From Spongiihabitans sp965206355 (GTDB taxonomy: Bacteria > Pseudomonadota > Gammaproteobacteria > Arenicellales > Poriferihabitantaceae): a stretch of DNA of 64,000 nt. The DNA lies in NCBI GenBank assembly GCA_965206355.1, contig OZ242212.1, forward strand, positions 2,299,324-2,363,323, given 5' to 3'. The notes beneath the pieces were generated by a model. It worked only from the letters and a program-made list of their open reading frames with translations. It did not search any database and was not told the origin of the DNA. Shown here one piece after another: positions 1 to 7,653 of this stretch (position 1 is its first letter; each line of letters begins with the position of its first letter). A program made the position numbers and the translations under genes.

Positions 1-393
1 GTGTATGGCATCCATCTGCGCATCGTTATGTGCCAGATTCAACACCCCACGTTGACTGAACATCAGGTTGAAATTCAACTCCTGAGATAATCCTTCCCAC
101 AGTTTCATACCATGCTCATAGAAATGGGCATTGGCTTCAAGCATATAATTGGAGCGAATAATGGTGGTATTGCGTCCGGTGTTACCGCCACCAATCCAGC
201 CCTTTTCAATGACGGCGACATTGCTGATATTGTGATTTTTCGCCAGATAATAGGCCGTCGCCAAGCCATGACCGCCACCGCCGATGATAATGACATCATA
301 ACTCGGTTTCGGCTCAGGGCTTTTCCATGCTTGCTGCCAGTTTTTGTGGTTAGTCAGCGCATTGCGTGCAAGACTGAAAATAGAATAACGCAT
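1..393 (-). CDS. soxB: Sarcosine oxidase beta subunit, N-terminal part (runs off the window)
   Basis: The first 131 codons are visible, read leftwards from ATG at 391-393; the rest lies outside the window. The heterotetrameric enzyme oxidatively demethylates sarcosine to glycine, with formaldehyde captured on tetrahydrofolate. The visible part opens MRYSIFSLARNAL, then carries the FAD-binding dinucleotide fold DVIIIGGGGHGLATAYYLA near residue 35, followed by VAVIEKGWIGGGNTGRN and RSNY, all characteristic of SoxB. It is divergent from a LysR-type regulator across about 150 bp, which suggests that regulator controls it. SoxD, SoxA and SoxG would be expected beyond the left edge. Confidence 0.9.
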   Translation of the reverse strand, partial: MRYSIFSLARNALTNHKNWQQAWKSPEPKPSYDVIIIGGGGHGLATAYYLAKNHNISNVAVIEKGWIGGGNTGRNTTIIRSNYMLEANAHFYEHGMKLWEGLSQELNFNLMFSQRGVLNLAHNDAQMDAIH

Positions 394-545
394 TAGATTC
401 ACTACTCGTTTAGGATTGCCATTTAAGTTTGAGCGCACAACATACGCATATTTTGACAGAAACCAACTATAATATAAAAAAATTGGTGAATTAATATAGA
501 AAAATTTTATATAATCAAGGCAATGCCTTGCACGATAACGAAAGT

Positions 546-1505
546 ATGAAGCCCGATAATCTTGACCTCAAAGCACTACACATCTTTCAGGCACTGATTG
601 AGCAGGAGAGCATGGTGGATGCGGCACGTCATCTGCAAATGACACAGCCGGCAGTGTCTTATGCCATACAAAAACTGGAGCAACAACTGCAGAGTAGTCT
701 GTTTGATCGGCAGATGCGACCGATGCGACCGACTGCCGCAGGCACCTTGTTATATCAGCATGCCCAAAAACTCATCCGCGATGCCGAACAGATTACATTT
801 CTGGTTAAGTCTCTGGATTCGCCTACCGTTCCGCAACTTAGACTGGGTTTGATCGACTCTTACTCCATCGCTATTGGTCCAAAATTGATTAGCTCACTGA
901 AAAAACAGGTAACACAACTGTCCTTATGGTCGGGCATTTCTCCCGGCTTGGAAACCGATCTGTTACATCGGGATCTGGATTTCATCGTCTGCCCCAATCC
1001 GCTCAATGAACTCCCCGCGCTGGAAAGCACGGTTATCTATCGGGAACCCTATGTCTTTGTAACGGCGCGCAAGCACACCACCAAAGATGCCAAAACCTTG
1101 TTTCAGGAATTGATACAAAAACAACCCTTGCTTCGCTACAGTTTGCGCTCGCGTATTGGCACGCAAATTGACACCCATCTGCGTTGGTTACGCTTAAATG
1201 TGCGGGAAGGCATGGAGTTCGATGGCAGTGAAGCGGTCATGTCTATGGTCGCAGAAGGGCTGGGCTGGGCAATCACCACACCACTTTGCTTGCTCCATGC
1301 CCGCAGTTTTCAGGATGAATTACTTTCTTATCCGCTACCCGAGCCACGTTTAAGTCGGAGTTTATATCTAATCAATCACCGCGACGCCTTCCCAACCTTT
1401 CGCACTTCTTTTATTGAGCAATCGGCGAAAATTATGCGGCAACAGTTTAACCAACATTTTGCCTTTCAAAACAAATGGATGATCGATCTTACCGAAGTGT
1501 TTTAG
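546..1505 (+). CDS. LysR-type transcriptional regulator
   Basis: A 319-residue one-component regulator. The N-terminal winged helix-turn-helix covers roughly residues 5-65 (LDLKALHIFQALIEQESMVD, then QMTQPAVSYAIQKLEQQL), and an effector-binding domain fills the rest. The ATG at 546 is preferred over an in-frame TTG at 528 because LysR proteins usually begin a few residues before the first helix; neither has a strong Shine-Dalgarno. It is divergent from soxB, the usual layout for a LysR regulator that binds the shared intergenic region and controls both genes. The effector is unknown; sarcosine, glycine betaine or a related compound is a guess from context. Confidence 0.85.
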   Translation: MKPDNLDLKALHIFQALIEQESMVDAARHLQMTQPAVSYAIQKLEQQLQSSLFDRQMRPMRPTAAGTLLYQHAQKLIRDAEQITFLVKSLDSPTVPQLRLGLIDSYSIAIGPKLISSLKKQVTQLSLWSGISPGLETDLLHRDLDFIVCPNPLNELPALESTVIYREPYVFVTARKHTTKDAKTLFQELIQKQPLLRYSLRSRIGTQIDTHLRWLRLNVREGMEFDGSEAVMSMVAEGLGWAITTPLCLLHARSFQDELLSYPLPEPRLSRSLYLINHRDAFPTFRTSFIEQSAKIMRQQFNQHFAFQNKWMIDLTEVF

Positions 1506-1570
1506 ATGCCAGCTACTCGACGTGCTTGCACCTAATTATGTGAATTCAAGTTGTTTTATCGGCCTATTGT

Positions 1571-3529
1571 TCAGCCCACTAAAGGGATTTCTCCAAAGCG
1601 TCTGCTAAATTGCTTTTTCGGTTGCACTGAGACGGAGGGTGTTGTTGCGATAGTTTGTGGCTTAGCCGGTTTCGGAATTTCACTATCGGCTATTGATTTA
1701 TTATCAGCTGGCTTCGGGCTTCCAATATTGGGTGCTGATTGATTATCGGTCGGCTTCGGAATTCCAATATCGGCTACTAATTGATTATCCGCTATCGGTA
1801 TGGCTGGCGCGACGTGGCTTTGCCGTGTCAGTCGCACATCACGGTTACTAGCATCTGCCTGAATGGCGGTTGGTTGAATTATCGCCGCTTGAATGAGCGC
1901 ATCGGTGTCAGGGGTTTTGAACGTACTTGATGAATCTGCTGATGTGCCGACAGGGGTTTTTAACGTGATCGGGGAGTCTGCCAATGTGCCGACAGGGGTT
2001 TTTAACGTGATCGGGGAGTCTGCCAATGTGCCGACAGGGGTTTTTAACGTACTCGATGAATCTGCTGATGTGCCGACAGGGGTTTTTAACGTACTCGATG
2101 AATCTGCTGATGTGCCGACAGGGGTTTTTAACGTGATCGGGGAGTCTGCCAATGTGCCGACAGGGGTTTTTAACGTACTCGATGAATCTGCTGATGTGCC
2201 GACAGGGGTTGTTTTCTCATTCAATGAGGTGTTGCGGTGATTGGGTTGTTGATGCTTGGGTGCATTACCGGGTTTAGTCAGGGGCGGGTTGGTGAGTTTG
2301 TCCTTAGCGAAACTTTTGCCGCGGTATAATCTGGCGGCTTTTTCTACTTTTTCTATCGGTGTCAGCAACACCGCATCGATGGTTTGCTTGGGAATGGCGT
2401 GACCAATAAAAGATTCAATTTCCATGATTGAATAAGCGTATTTCTCGCAGACAAAACTGATGGCTTCACCACTGTGTCCCGCTCGTGCAGTACGACCAAT
2501 ACGATGCACATAATCGTCCGCATCCTGAGGCAGGTCGTAATTAAACACATGGCTTACCTCAGGGATGTGTAAGCCACGCGCGGCCACATCGGTTGCAACC
2601 AACACCTTATATTTGCCGCTTTTGAATCGTTCGAGAATATGTTCGCGTTTGGATTGTGGCACATCTCCTGATAATGCCGCATTACTGACTGCATTTGCCG
2701 ATAATGTTCGGGACACCTCATCTGCGGCATAGCGGGTGTTGACGAATACCAGAACGCGTTCAGGATTATCACGGCGTAGCAAATTGATTAACAATGTCGA
2801 TTTTTCTTCGTCTGCCGGATAGTAGGCATATTCACCAATCTTGTCGGCAATTCGTATATCGGCATCAATCTTGATTTCTTCAGGATTATTCATGTGTTCG
2901 TAAGCTAATTCCATCACCCGAAAGGACAGGGTTGCCGAGAACAACATATTCAGGCGCTCTTCTGGTTTCGGCATACGCCGTAGCAAATACCGAATATCCT
3001 TAATAAAGCCGAGATCAAACATTCTGTCCGCCTCATCCAGAACCACAACCTGAACCAATTTCAGATCAAACAAATTTTGCTTATAAAAATCGATCAAGCG
3101 TCCGGGCGTGCCTATCAATATATCGACCCCTTTTGCCAGCATCTGTTTTTGCTCCTCATAGCCCGTGCCTCCATAAACCAGACCTAATTGCAGTTCTGTT
3201 CGTTGTGCAAGCACTTTGGCATCGTTGTAAATCTGGATAGCGAGTTCCCGAGTCGGTGCCAGAATCAATGCCCGCGCATTGGTGAGCTGCCTTGTTGCGG
3301 GTGCAGGGTGGTTGATCAGTTGTTGACAACAGGCAAGCAGAAAAGCAACGGTTTTCCCTGTTCCGGTTTGTGCCTGACCGGCAACATCTTTGCCGATTAA
3401 GGCGATGGGCAGGCTCTGCTCTTGAATGGGCGTGCAATACTCAAATCCAGCTTTGGTAAGCCCCTGTTTCAGGGTGTCAATCAAATCCAAATCGGCGAAT
3501 CTTTGCTCTGTCAGGTGTTTCTTTGTCAT
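1571..3529 (-). CDS. rhlB: DEAD-box RNA helicase RhlB with an expanded repeat tail
   Basis: An ATP-dependent RNA helicase of the RhlB group, which in Enterobacteria works with RNase E. Residues 1 to about 395 form the helicase core: AQTGTGKT (53-60), PTRELA, TPGRL, LDEADRM, SATLS, VATDVAARGLHIP and HRIGRTARAG. The start MTKKHLTEQRFADLDL matches RhlB closely. RhlB is usually about 420 residues; this protein is 652 because the basic tail is replaced by a low-complexity region with seven 14-residue repeats (KTPVGTSADSSSTL type) and a second imperfect repeat containing IPKPADN-like words. It is divergent from trxA, with rho further on, as in E. coli. Confidence 0.93.
   Translation of the reverse strand: MTKKHLTEQRFADLDLIDTLKQGLTKAGFEYCTPIQEQSLPIALIGKDVAGQAQTGTGKTVAFLLACCQQLINHPAPATRQLTNARALILAPTRELAIQIYNDAKVLAQRTELQLGLVYGGTGYEEQKQMLAKGVDILIGTPGRLIDFYKQNLFDLKLVQVVVLDEADRMFDLGFIKDIRYLLRRMPKPEERLNMLFSATLSFRVMELAYEHMNNPEEIKIDADIRIADKIGEYAYYPADEEKSTLLINLLRRDNPERVLVFVNTRYAADEVSRTLSANAVSNAALSGDVPQSKREHILERFKSGKYKVLVATDVAARGLHIPEVSHVFNYDLPQDADDYVHRIGRTARAGHSGEAISFVCEKYAYSIMEIESFIGHAIPKQTIDAVLLTPIEKVEKAARLYRGKSFAKDKLTNPPLTKPGNAPKHQQPNHRNTSLNEKTTPVGTSADSSSTLKTPVGTLADSPITLKTPVGTSADSSSTLKTPVGTSADSSSTLKTPVGTLADSPITLKTPVGTLADSPITLKTPVGTSADSSSTFKTPDTDALIQAAIIQPTAIQADASNRDVRLTRQSHVAPAIPIADNQLVADIGIPKPTDNQSAPNIGSPKPADNKSIADSEIPKPAKPQTIATTPSVSVQPKKQFSRRFGEIPLVG
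1917..2210 (-). repeat. Seven 42-bp tandem repeats inside rhlB
   Basis: About seven in-frame 42-bp units encode 14 residues each, alternating between two versions (TPVGTSADSSSTLK and TPVGTLADSPITLK) in mixed order. The DNA copies are nearly identical within each version, which points to recent expansion or gene conversion. The unit length is a multiple of three, so copy-number change keeps the frame. Confidence 0.9.
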
Positions 3530-3645
3530 TACTTTATTAAAAAATTTTCAGATAAATTACTTATTTTTGCTAAAACGCTTGATTAGCAACCGCATTGACC
3601 GCATATTCGCGCTATTCAAAAATCAAGATAATTTTAAGACTGCTT

Positions 3646-3972
3646 ATGTCAAACAATATTGTGCATGTGAGCGATGAATCGTTCGAACAAGAAGTACTCA
3701 AAGCCGATACTCCAGTGCTCATTGATTATTGGGCAGAATGGTGCGGGCCCTGTAAAATGATAGCGCCGATTCTCGAAGAACTTGCCAATGAATATCGCCA
3801 TAAAATTAAAATTGCCAAGCTCAATATTGACGATAATCCGGAAACGCCACCCAAATACAACATTCGTGGCATCCCCACTTTAATGTTATTCAAAAACGGC
3901 AAGGTTGAAGCAACCAAAGTGGGTGCCGTTTCAAAATCCCAATTAGCCAGTTTTATTGATAGCAACATTTAA
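3646..3972 (+). CDS. trxA: Thioredoxin
   Basis: A 108-residue cytoplasmic thiol-disulfide reductase. The active site WCGPC has Cys33 and Cys36, with the conserved cis-Pro segment IRGIPTL and the LNIDDNPETPPKY stretch typical of the fold. ATG at 3646 gives the family length; a longer reading from 3595 would add 17 non-homologous residues. It lies between rhlB (divergent) and rho, as in E. coli. The stop codon TAA at 3970-3972 overlaps the target-site duplication of the MITE that follows, so the transcript 3' end is made by that element. Confidence 0.95.
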   Translation: MSNNIVHVSDESFEQEVLKADTPVLIDYWAEWCGPCKMIAPILEELANEYRHKIKIAKLNIDDNPETPPKYNIRGIPTLMLFKNGKVEATKVGAVSKSQLASFIDSNI

Positions 3973-3975
3973 TTA

Positions 3976-4137
3976 GAGAGCTTTGCACGGAAGATGATTT
4001 CGCTTTTAGGCAAGGCAAAAACGCACGGAATGAGGGAGTTTATGCTTATAAATGACCGAGTGAGTACGATTTTACCAACAGTAGGCGCTTTTAGGCGACG
4101 CAGCATGCAGGTGAAATGGCTTTCGTGCAAAGGTCTC
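3976..4137 (+). mobile_element. MITE copy 1 (162 bp, long form)
   Basis: Non-coding element bounded by inverted ends of about 18 bp (GAGACCTTTGCACG at one end, its complement at the other; this copy reads GAGAGC at its left tip). It is flanked by a 5-bp direct repeat AATTA at 3971-3975 and 4138-4142, which I read as a target-site duplication. The internal sequence is shared with the copies at 4405, 12684 and 43010. The left flank overlaps the trxA stop codon. No transposase for this family is seen in the window. Confidence 0.85.
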
Positions 4138-4147
4138 AATTAACAGG

Positions 4148-4289
4148 ACTATCGTACCGCCAATAGTCGCGTTACTGGCCACGGTACGGCAACCAACGCT
4201 AATCTTGAGTTTATTCAATCACAATATGGACATCTGCGCTGAAGCCCTGTATGATACTCGAATTACATCCGTAATGCAGTCGTTCAGAA
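4148..4289 (+). repeat. Intergenic duplicated block, copy A
   Basis: Matches copy B (4632-4770) along its whole length with scattered substitutions and a one-base length difference. In copy A one frame is open (IVALLATVRQPTLILSLFNH and onwards to MQSFRR then stop); copy B is interrupted in that frame. It may be decayed coding sequence, but I do not recognise the family. Confidence 0.7.
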
Positions 4290-4334
4290 GGTAAAAATCC
4301 AAAATACAACGAAAATAATGATGGCTAAAAACCA

Positions 4335-4359
4335 TAACAAATCATTCCAGCGTTATGTG
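4335..4359 (+). other. Relic attC fragment outside the integron
   Basis: Reads TAACAAATCATTCCAG followed directly by CGTTATGTG. The first part equals the left arm of attC sites at 18293, 19073 and 22757, and the end equals the right core of the 18343 site. The central hairpin arms are missing, so this looks like an attC with an internal deletion about 10 kb from the array. Confidence 0.6.
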
Positions 4360-4404
4360 CAAAATTTAATCAACAGGGAAACTTATAGTAACTTATAGTA
4401 ATGA

Positions 4405-4543
4405 GAGACCTTTGCACGGAAGATGATTTCGCTTTCAGGTAAGGCAAAAACGCACGGAATGGGGGAGTTTATGCTTATAAATGACCGATTGAGTACGATT
4501 TTAACGCAGCATGCAGGTGAAATGGCTTTCGTGCAAAGGTCTC
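4405..4543 (+). mobile_element. MITE copy 2 (139 bp, short form)
   Basis: Same family as copy 1, with intact tips GAGACC and GGTCTC. It lacks about 23-26 internal bases (the part around AGTAGGCGCTTTTAGGCGA) found in the 162-bp copies. It is flanked by AATGA at 4400-4404 and 4544-4548. This is the only one of the four well-preserved copies not at the end of a recognisable gene. Confidence 0.85.
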
Positions 4544-4631
4544 AATGACATTTAATCCAAGACCAGAATACACTACAGTCCCATCAAACAGTACGTGAAA
4601 TTATTGATGGACAACAACATCTAATCAGCGG

Positions 4632-4770
4632 ACTACCCGCGCCAATAGTCGCGTTAATGGCTATGCACGGCAACTAACGCTAATCTTGAATTTATTCAAT
4701 CACAATATGGACATCTGTGCCAAACCCCTGTACGATGCTTGAATTACGCTCGTAATGCAGTCGTTCAGAA
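4632..4770 (+). repeat. Intergenic duplicated block, copy B
   Basis: Second copy of the block described at 4148-4289. It is preceded by about 80 bp absent from copy A, in which a short open stretch reads VREIIDGQQHLISGLPAP. The shared end is GCAGTCGTTCAGAA in both copies. Confidence 0.7.
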
Positions 4771-4870
4771 TGCATTAACCCAAATACTCCTTACCCTTTT
4801 CGTCCTGCACGGTGCTCGTGATGCGCTAGTGCACAGGCGAGCAATCCATGCTTAAACTTACTTTTCCCTC

Positions 4871-6133
4871 ATGGCAATCAATCTTAGCGAACTTAAATCC
4901 AAATCCCCCACCGAACTCGCTGATCTGGCAAGATCACTGAATCTTGACAACAGCAACCGCATGCGCAAACAGGATCAGATTTTTTCTATCCTGAAAGCCG
5001 AAGCAAAAAAAGGTGAAAAAATTGTTGGCGAGGGTGTCGTAGAAATCCTTCAAGACGGTTTTGGCTTTCTCAGATCCGCCACATCCTCTTATTTAGCCGG
5101 TCCTGACGACATTTATATGTCACCCAGTCAAATACGCCGATTCAGTTTAAGAACCGGTGATACTGTTTCTGGTCAAATTCGCCCACCCAAAGACTCTGAA
5201 CGTTACTTCGCACTTTTGAAAGTGGAACAAATCAATTTTCAGTCGCCCGAAGATGCCAAAAGAAAAATTCTGTTTGAGAATTTAACGCCATTGCATCCTG
5301 ATCAACGGATGCGTTTGGAAAGGGAAAATGGTTCGGCAGAGGATATTTCCAGTCGCGTCATTGATTTAATCGCACCGATTGGAAAAGGACAGAGAGGTTT
5401 AATTGTTTCCGCACCGAAAACCGGTAAAACCGTTCTTTTGCAACAGATTGCACAATCCATTACCACATTACACCCCGAAACCATTGTCATGGTGTTATTG
5501 ATTGATGAAAGACCAGAAGAGGTGACGGAGATGCAAAGAACCGTTCGCGGAGAAGTAATCTCGTCAACATTTGATGAGCCGGCATCGCGTCATGTGCAAG
5601 TTGCGGAAATGCTGATTGAAAAAGCGAAAAGGCTAGTGGAGCATAAAAAAGATGTGGTCATTCTGCTGGATTCCATTACGCGTTTAGCCCGTGCTTACAA
5701 TACCGTTGCGCCGGCATCTGGCAAGGTACTGACTGGCGGGGTTGACTCGAATGCATTACAGCGACCAAAACGATTTTTCGGTGCGGCACGCAACATTGAA
5801 GAAGGTGGTAGTTTGACGATTTTGGCAACCGCGTTAATTGATACCGGATCGAAGATGGATGACATCATCTATGAAGAATTCAAAGGTACTGGTAATCTGG
5901 AAATCCACCTTGATCGCCGCATCGCCGAGAAACGAGTATATCCGGCAATGGTTATCAATCGTTCAAGCACACGGCGAGAAGAATTACTCACCGATCCTGC
6001 CGAGTTGCAGAAAATCTGGCTACTGCGAAAACTGATTCATCCCATGGACGATTTACAGGCTGCCGAGTTCTTAATTGAGAAACTCAAGGCGACTAAAACC
6101 AATGAGGAATTTATCCGCTCAATGAATCGCTGA
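4871..6133 (+). CDS. rho: Transcription termination factor Rho
   Basis: A 420-residue hexameric RNA-dependent ATPase that ends transcription, almost the same length as E. coli Rho. The N-terminal helix bundle and cold-shock-type RNA-binding domain occupy about residues 1-125 (GVVEILQDGFGFLRS). The ATPase core contains SAPKTGKT near residue 183, LLIDERPEEVTEM, Walker B VVILLDSITRLARAYN, the Q-loop region and R-loop VLTGGVDSNALQRPKRFFGAARN. ATG at 4871 gives the canonical start MAINLSELK. It follows trxA after a repeat-filled gap and is followed by rpmE. Confidence 0.97.
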   Translation: MAINLSELKSKSPTELADLARSLNLDNSNRMRKQDQIFSILKAEAKKGEKIVGEGVVEILQDGFGFLRSATSSYLAGPDDIYMSPSQIRRFSLRTGDTVSGQIRPPKDSERYFALLKVEQINFQSPEDAKRKILFENLTPLHPDQRMRLERENGSAEDISSRVIDLIAPIGKGQRGLIVSAPKTGKTVLLQQIAQSITTLHPETIVMVLLIDERPEEVTEMQRTVRGEVISSTFDEPASRHVQVAEMLIEKAKRLVEHKKDVVILLDSITRLARAYNTVAPASGKVLTGGVDSNALQRPKRFFGAARNIEEGGSLTILATALIDTGSKMDDIIYEEFKGTGNLEIHLDRRIAEKRVYPAMVINRSSTRREELLTDPAELQKIWLLRKLIHPMDDLQAAEFLIEKLKATKTNEEFIRSMNR

Positions 6134-6275
6134 CACGGGTAAAATATTTCGACAACAGGGTTGATTTCGACCAAAATTTTTCATACTATCGCCACCCGAA
6201 GTTTCGGGGGGTCTTTAGGTAGCAGAACGATACCCGAAAACGTGTCGCAACCAGAAAACGCATTAAGGAGTGATT

Positions 6276-6479
6276 ATGAAACCAGACATTCATCCGTCAT
6301 ATAGCGACATCAAAGTGGTCTGCGCGTGTGGTAATGCCTTTGCAACAAAATCTACGCTGAACAAAGAATTGCATGTAGAAATTTGTTCTGAATGCCACCC
6401 CTTCTATACTGGAAAACAAAAAATCATGGACAGTGCTGGGCGCGTTGGCAGATTTCAGGCACGATACAACCGCAAGTAA
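6276..6479 (+). CDS. rpmE: Ribosomal protein L31, zinc-binding type
   Basis: A 67-residue large-subunit ribosomal protein. MKPDIHPSY at the start and the four ligands Cys16, Cys18, Cys37 and Cys40 identify the zinc-containing form. AAGGAG at 6265-6270 is spaced five bases from ATG 6276, so this start is preferred over the in-frame GTG at 6270 that lies inside the ribosome-binding site. A hairpin terminator follows downstream at 6605. Confidence 0.96.
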   Translation: MKPDIHPSYSDIKVVCACGNAFATKSTLNKELHVEICSECHPFYTGKQKIMDSAGRVGRFQARYNRK

Positions 6480-6604
6480 GTGCCACAGTCGCCGCAGTTG
6501 GGACTCTCGCAATCAGAAAATAGCACGCCGCTCTTGCTGACGGCTAACACAGACCGATGTTTTTTCGCAGAAATATTGGGATATAGAATACGGGCAGCAA
6601 AAAC

Positions 6605-6634
6605 AAAAGGCACTCCATCGGGGTGCCTTTTTAT
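6605..6634 (+). terminator. Rho-independent terminator after rpmE
   Basis: AAGGCACTC and GGGTGCCTT form a GC-rich stem around the loop CATCG, followed by TTTTTATTTG. It lies about 125 bp after the rpmE stop and ends about 40 bp before prmB, so prmB probably has its own promoter or relies on readthrough. Confidence 0.8.
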
Positions 6635-6676
6635 TTGTCTGCATACCCTATATCCAGCCCGATAAGACGGGTAAAA

Positions 6677-7645
6677 ATGAATCTGGAAGAAAAAATAGCG
6701 AGCGTGCAAGCGCGCTTGGAAAAAGCCAACCTGTGTTATGGTCATGGCACCGATAACGCCGAAGATGAAGCTATCTGGATAGTGCTGTATGCCCTCGGAT
6801 TCGACCGCACATCGGCACTGGACAATCCCAATGTTTCGCAGCATCAATACCGCTTATCGGCATCAGACAACAACGACTATCAGGATTGGCAGACAGTACA
6901 TAATGATGCCGATTTACGCATCGATCAGATGGTAGAAAAACGCCTGAAACAGCGGATTCCATTTGCCTATCTTGCCAATGAAACTTTCTTTGCAGGCAAT
7001 AAATTTTATATTGATCAGCGCGCGATCATTCCCCGATCTTATTTAAGCGAATGGATTGCCGATGCCTTTACACCTTGGATAGACTCGAAGAAAACGCATT
7101 CCATATTGGATTTATGCACCGGTTGTGGCTGTCTCGCAATCAGTTGCGCTCTGGCATTTCCTAAGGCAACCGTACTGGCGAGCGACCTTTCAAATCAAGC
7201 ATTGGATGTTGCCGCCATTAACATTGCTAACTACCAACTCGGTGAACGAATCACATTGCACCACGGCGATTGCTTTGCCGGAATTGACGAAAAATTTGAT
7301 CTGATAGTTTGCAATCCTCCCTATGTATCAGACGAGCGCATGGGCACACTACCGCCTGAATACTGCCATGAACCGGAGGAGGCATTCAGGGGAGGGCAAA
7401 CTGGACTCGATTTTATTTCTCCGATGTTGCGTCAGGCTGAAAATTATTTGACCGATGAGGGCAGTTTGATTGTTGAAGCCGGATCGGCATCCAATGCGCT
7501 GGAGCAACGCTATCCGAGCATTCCGTTCACTTGGCTGAGCACCGCTTACGATGAAATGGTCATCTTTACCCTGTCTGCCGATGAGTTAAAAAAACATCGC
7601 TACGCACTGCGTGGCAATCCGTCAATATCAGAACACCCAAACTAA
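6677..7645 (+). CDS. prmB: 50S ribosomal protein L3 N5-glutamine methyltransferase
   Basis: A 322-residue SAM-dependent methyltransferase of the HemK/PrmB group. Features in order are FAYLANETFFAGNKFYID and IIPRSYLSEWI, the SAM-binding motif ILDLCTGCGCLAIS, and the catalytic glutamine-binding motif NPPYVSDE, followed by the PrmB-type LPPEYCHEPEEAFRGG. ATG at 6677 is used; an upstream in-frame ATG at 6623 would place the start inside the terminator of rpmE. It is followed after 8 bp by hemL and may be cotranscribed with it. Confidence 0.92.
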   Translation: MNLEEKIASVQARLEKANLCYGHGTDNAEDEAIWIVLYALGFDRTSALDNPNVSQHQYRLSASDNNDYQDWQTVHNDADLRIDQMVEKRLKQRIPFAYLANETFFAGNKFYIDQRAIIPRSYLSEWIADAFTPWIDSKKTHSILDLCTGCGCLAISCALAFPKATVLASDLSNQALDVAAINIANYQLGERITLHHGDCFAGIDEKFDLIVCNPPYVSDERMGTLPPEYCHEPEEAFRGGQTGLDFISPMLRQAENYLTDEGSLIVEAGSASNALEQRYPSIPFTWLSTAYDEMVIFTLSADELKKHRYALRGNPSISEHPN

Positions 7646-7653
7646 ATAATCAG

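Larger units (their letters stand above)
3976..4870. other. Gene-free interval between trxA and rho
   Basis: About 0.9 kb without a supported gene. It contains MITE copies 1 and 2, two diverged copies of a block of about 140 bp (4148-4289 and 4632-4770), a 25-bp relic of an integron attC site (4335-4359) and a short tandem repeat of ACTTATAGTA at 4381-4400. The last 100 bp should hold the rho promoter and leader; I could not assign a -35/-10 pair with confidence. Confidence 0.7.

Noticed and set aside
1917..2210. Regular repeats considered as a CRISPR array
   Set aside because: Units are contiguous in-frame coding repeats without variable spacers; no cas genes.
1893..2240. Plus-strand frame of 115 codons made of VPTGVFNVIGESAN repeats
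   Set aside because: It is the antisense of the rhlB tail repeats; the repeat period keeps several frames open.
6194..6216. CCCGAAG/TTCGGGG stem followed by TCTTT between rho and rpmE
   Set aside because: Stem is short with a tight loop and few T; not convincing as a terminator.
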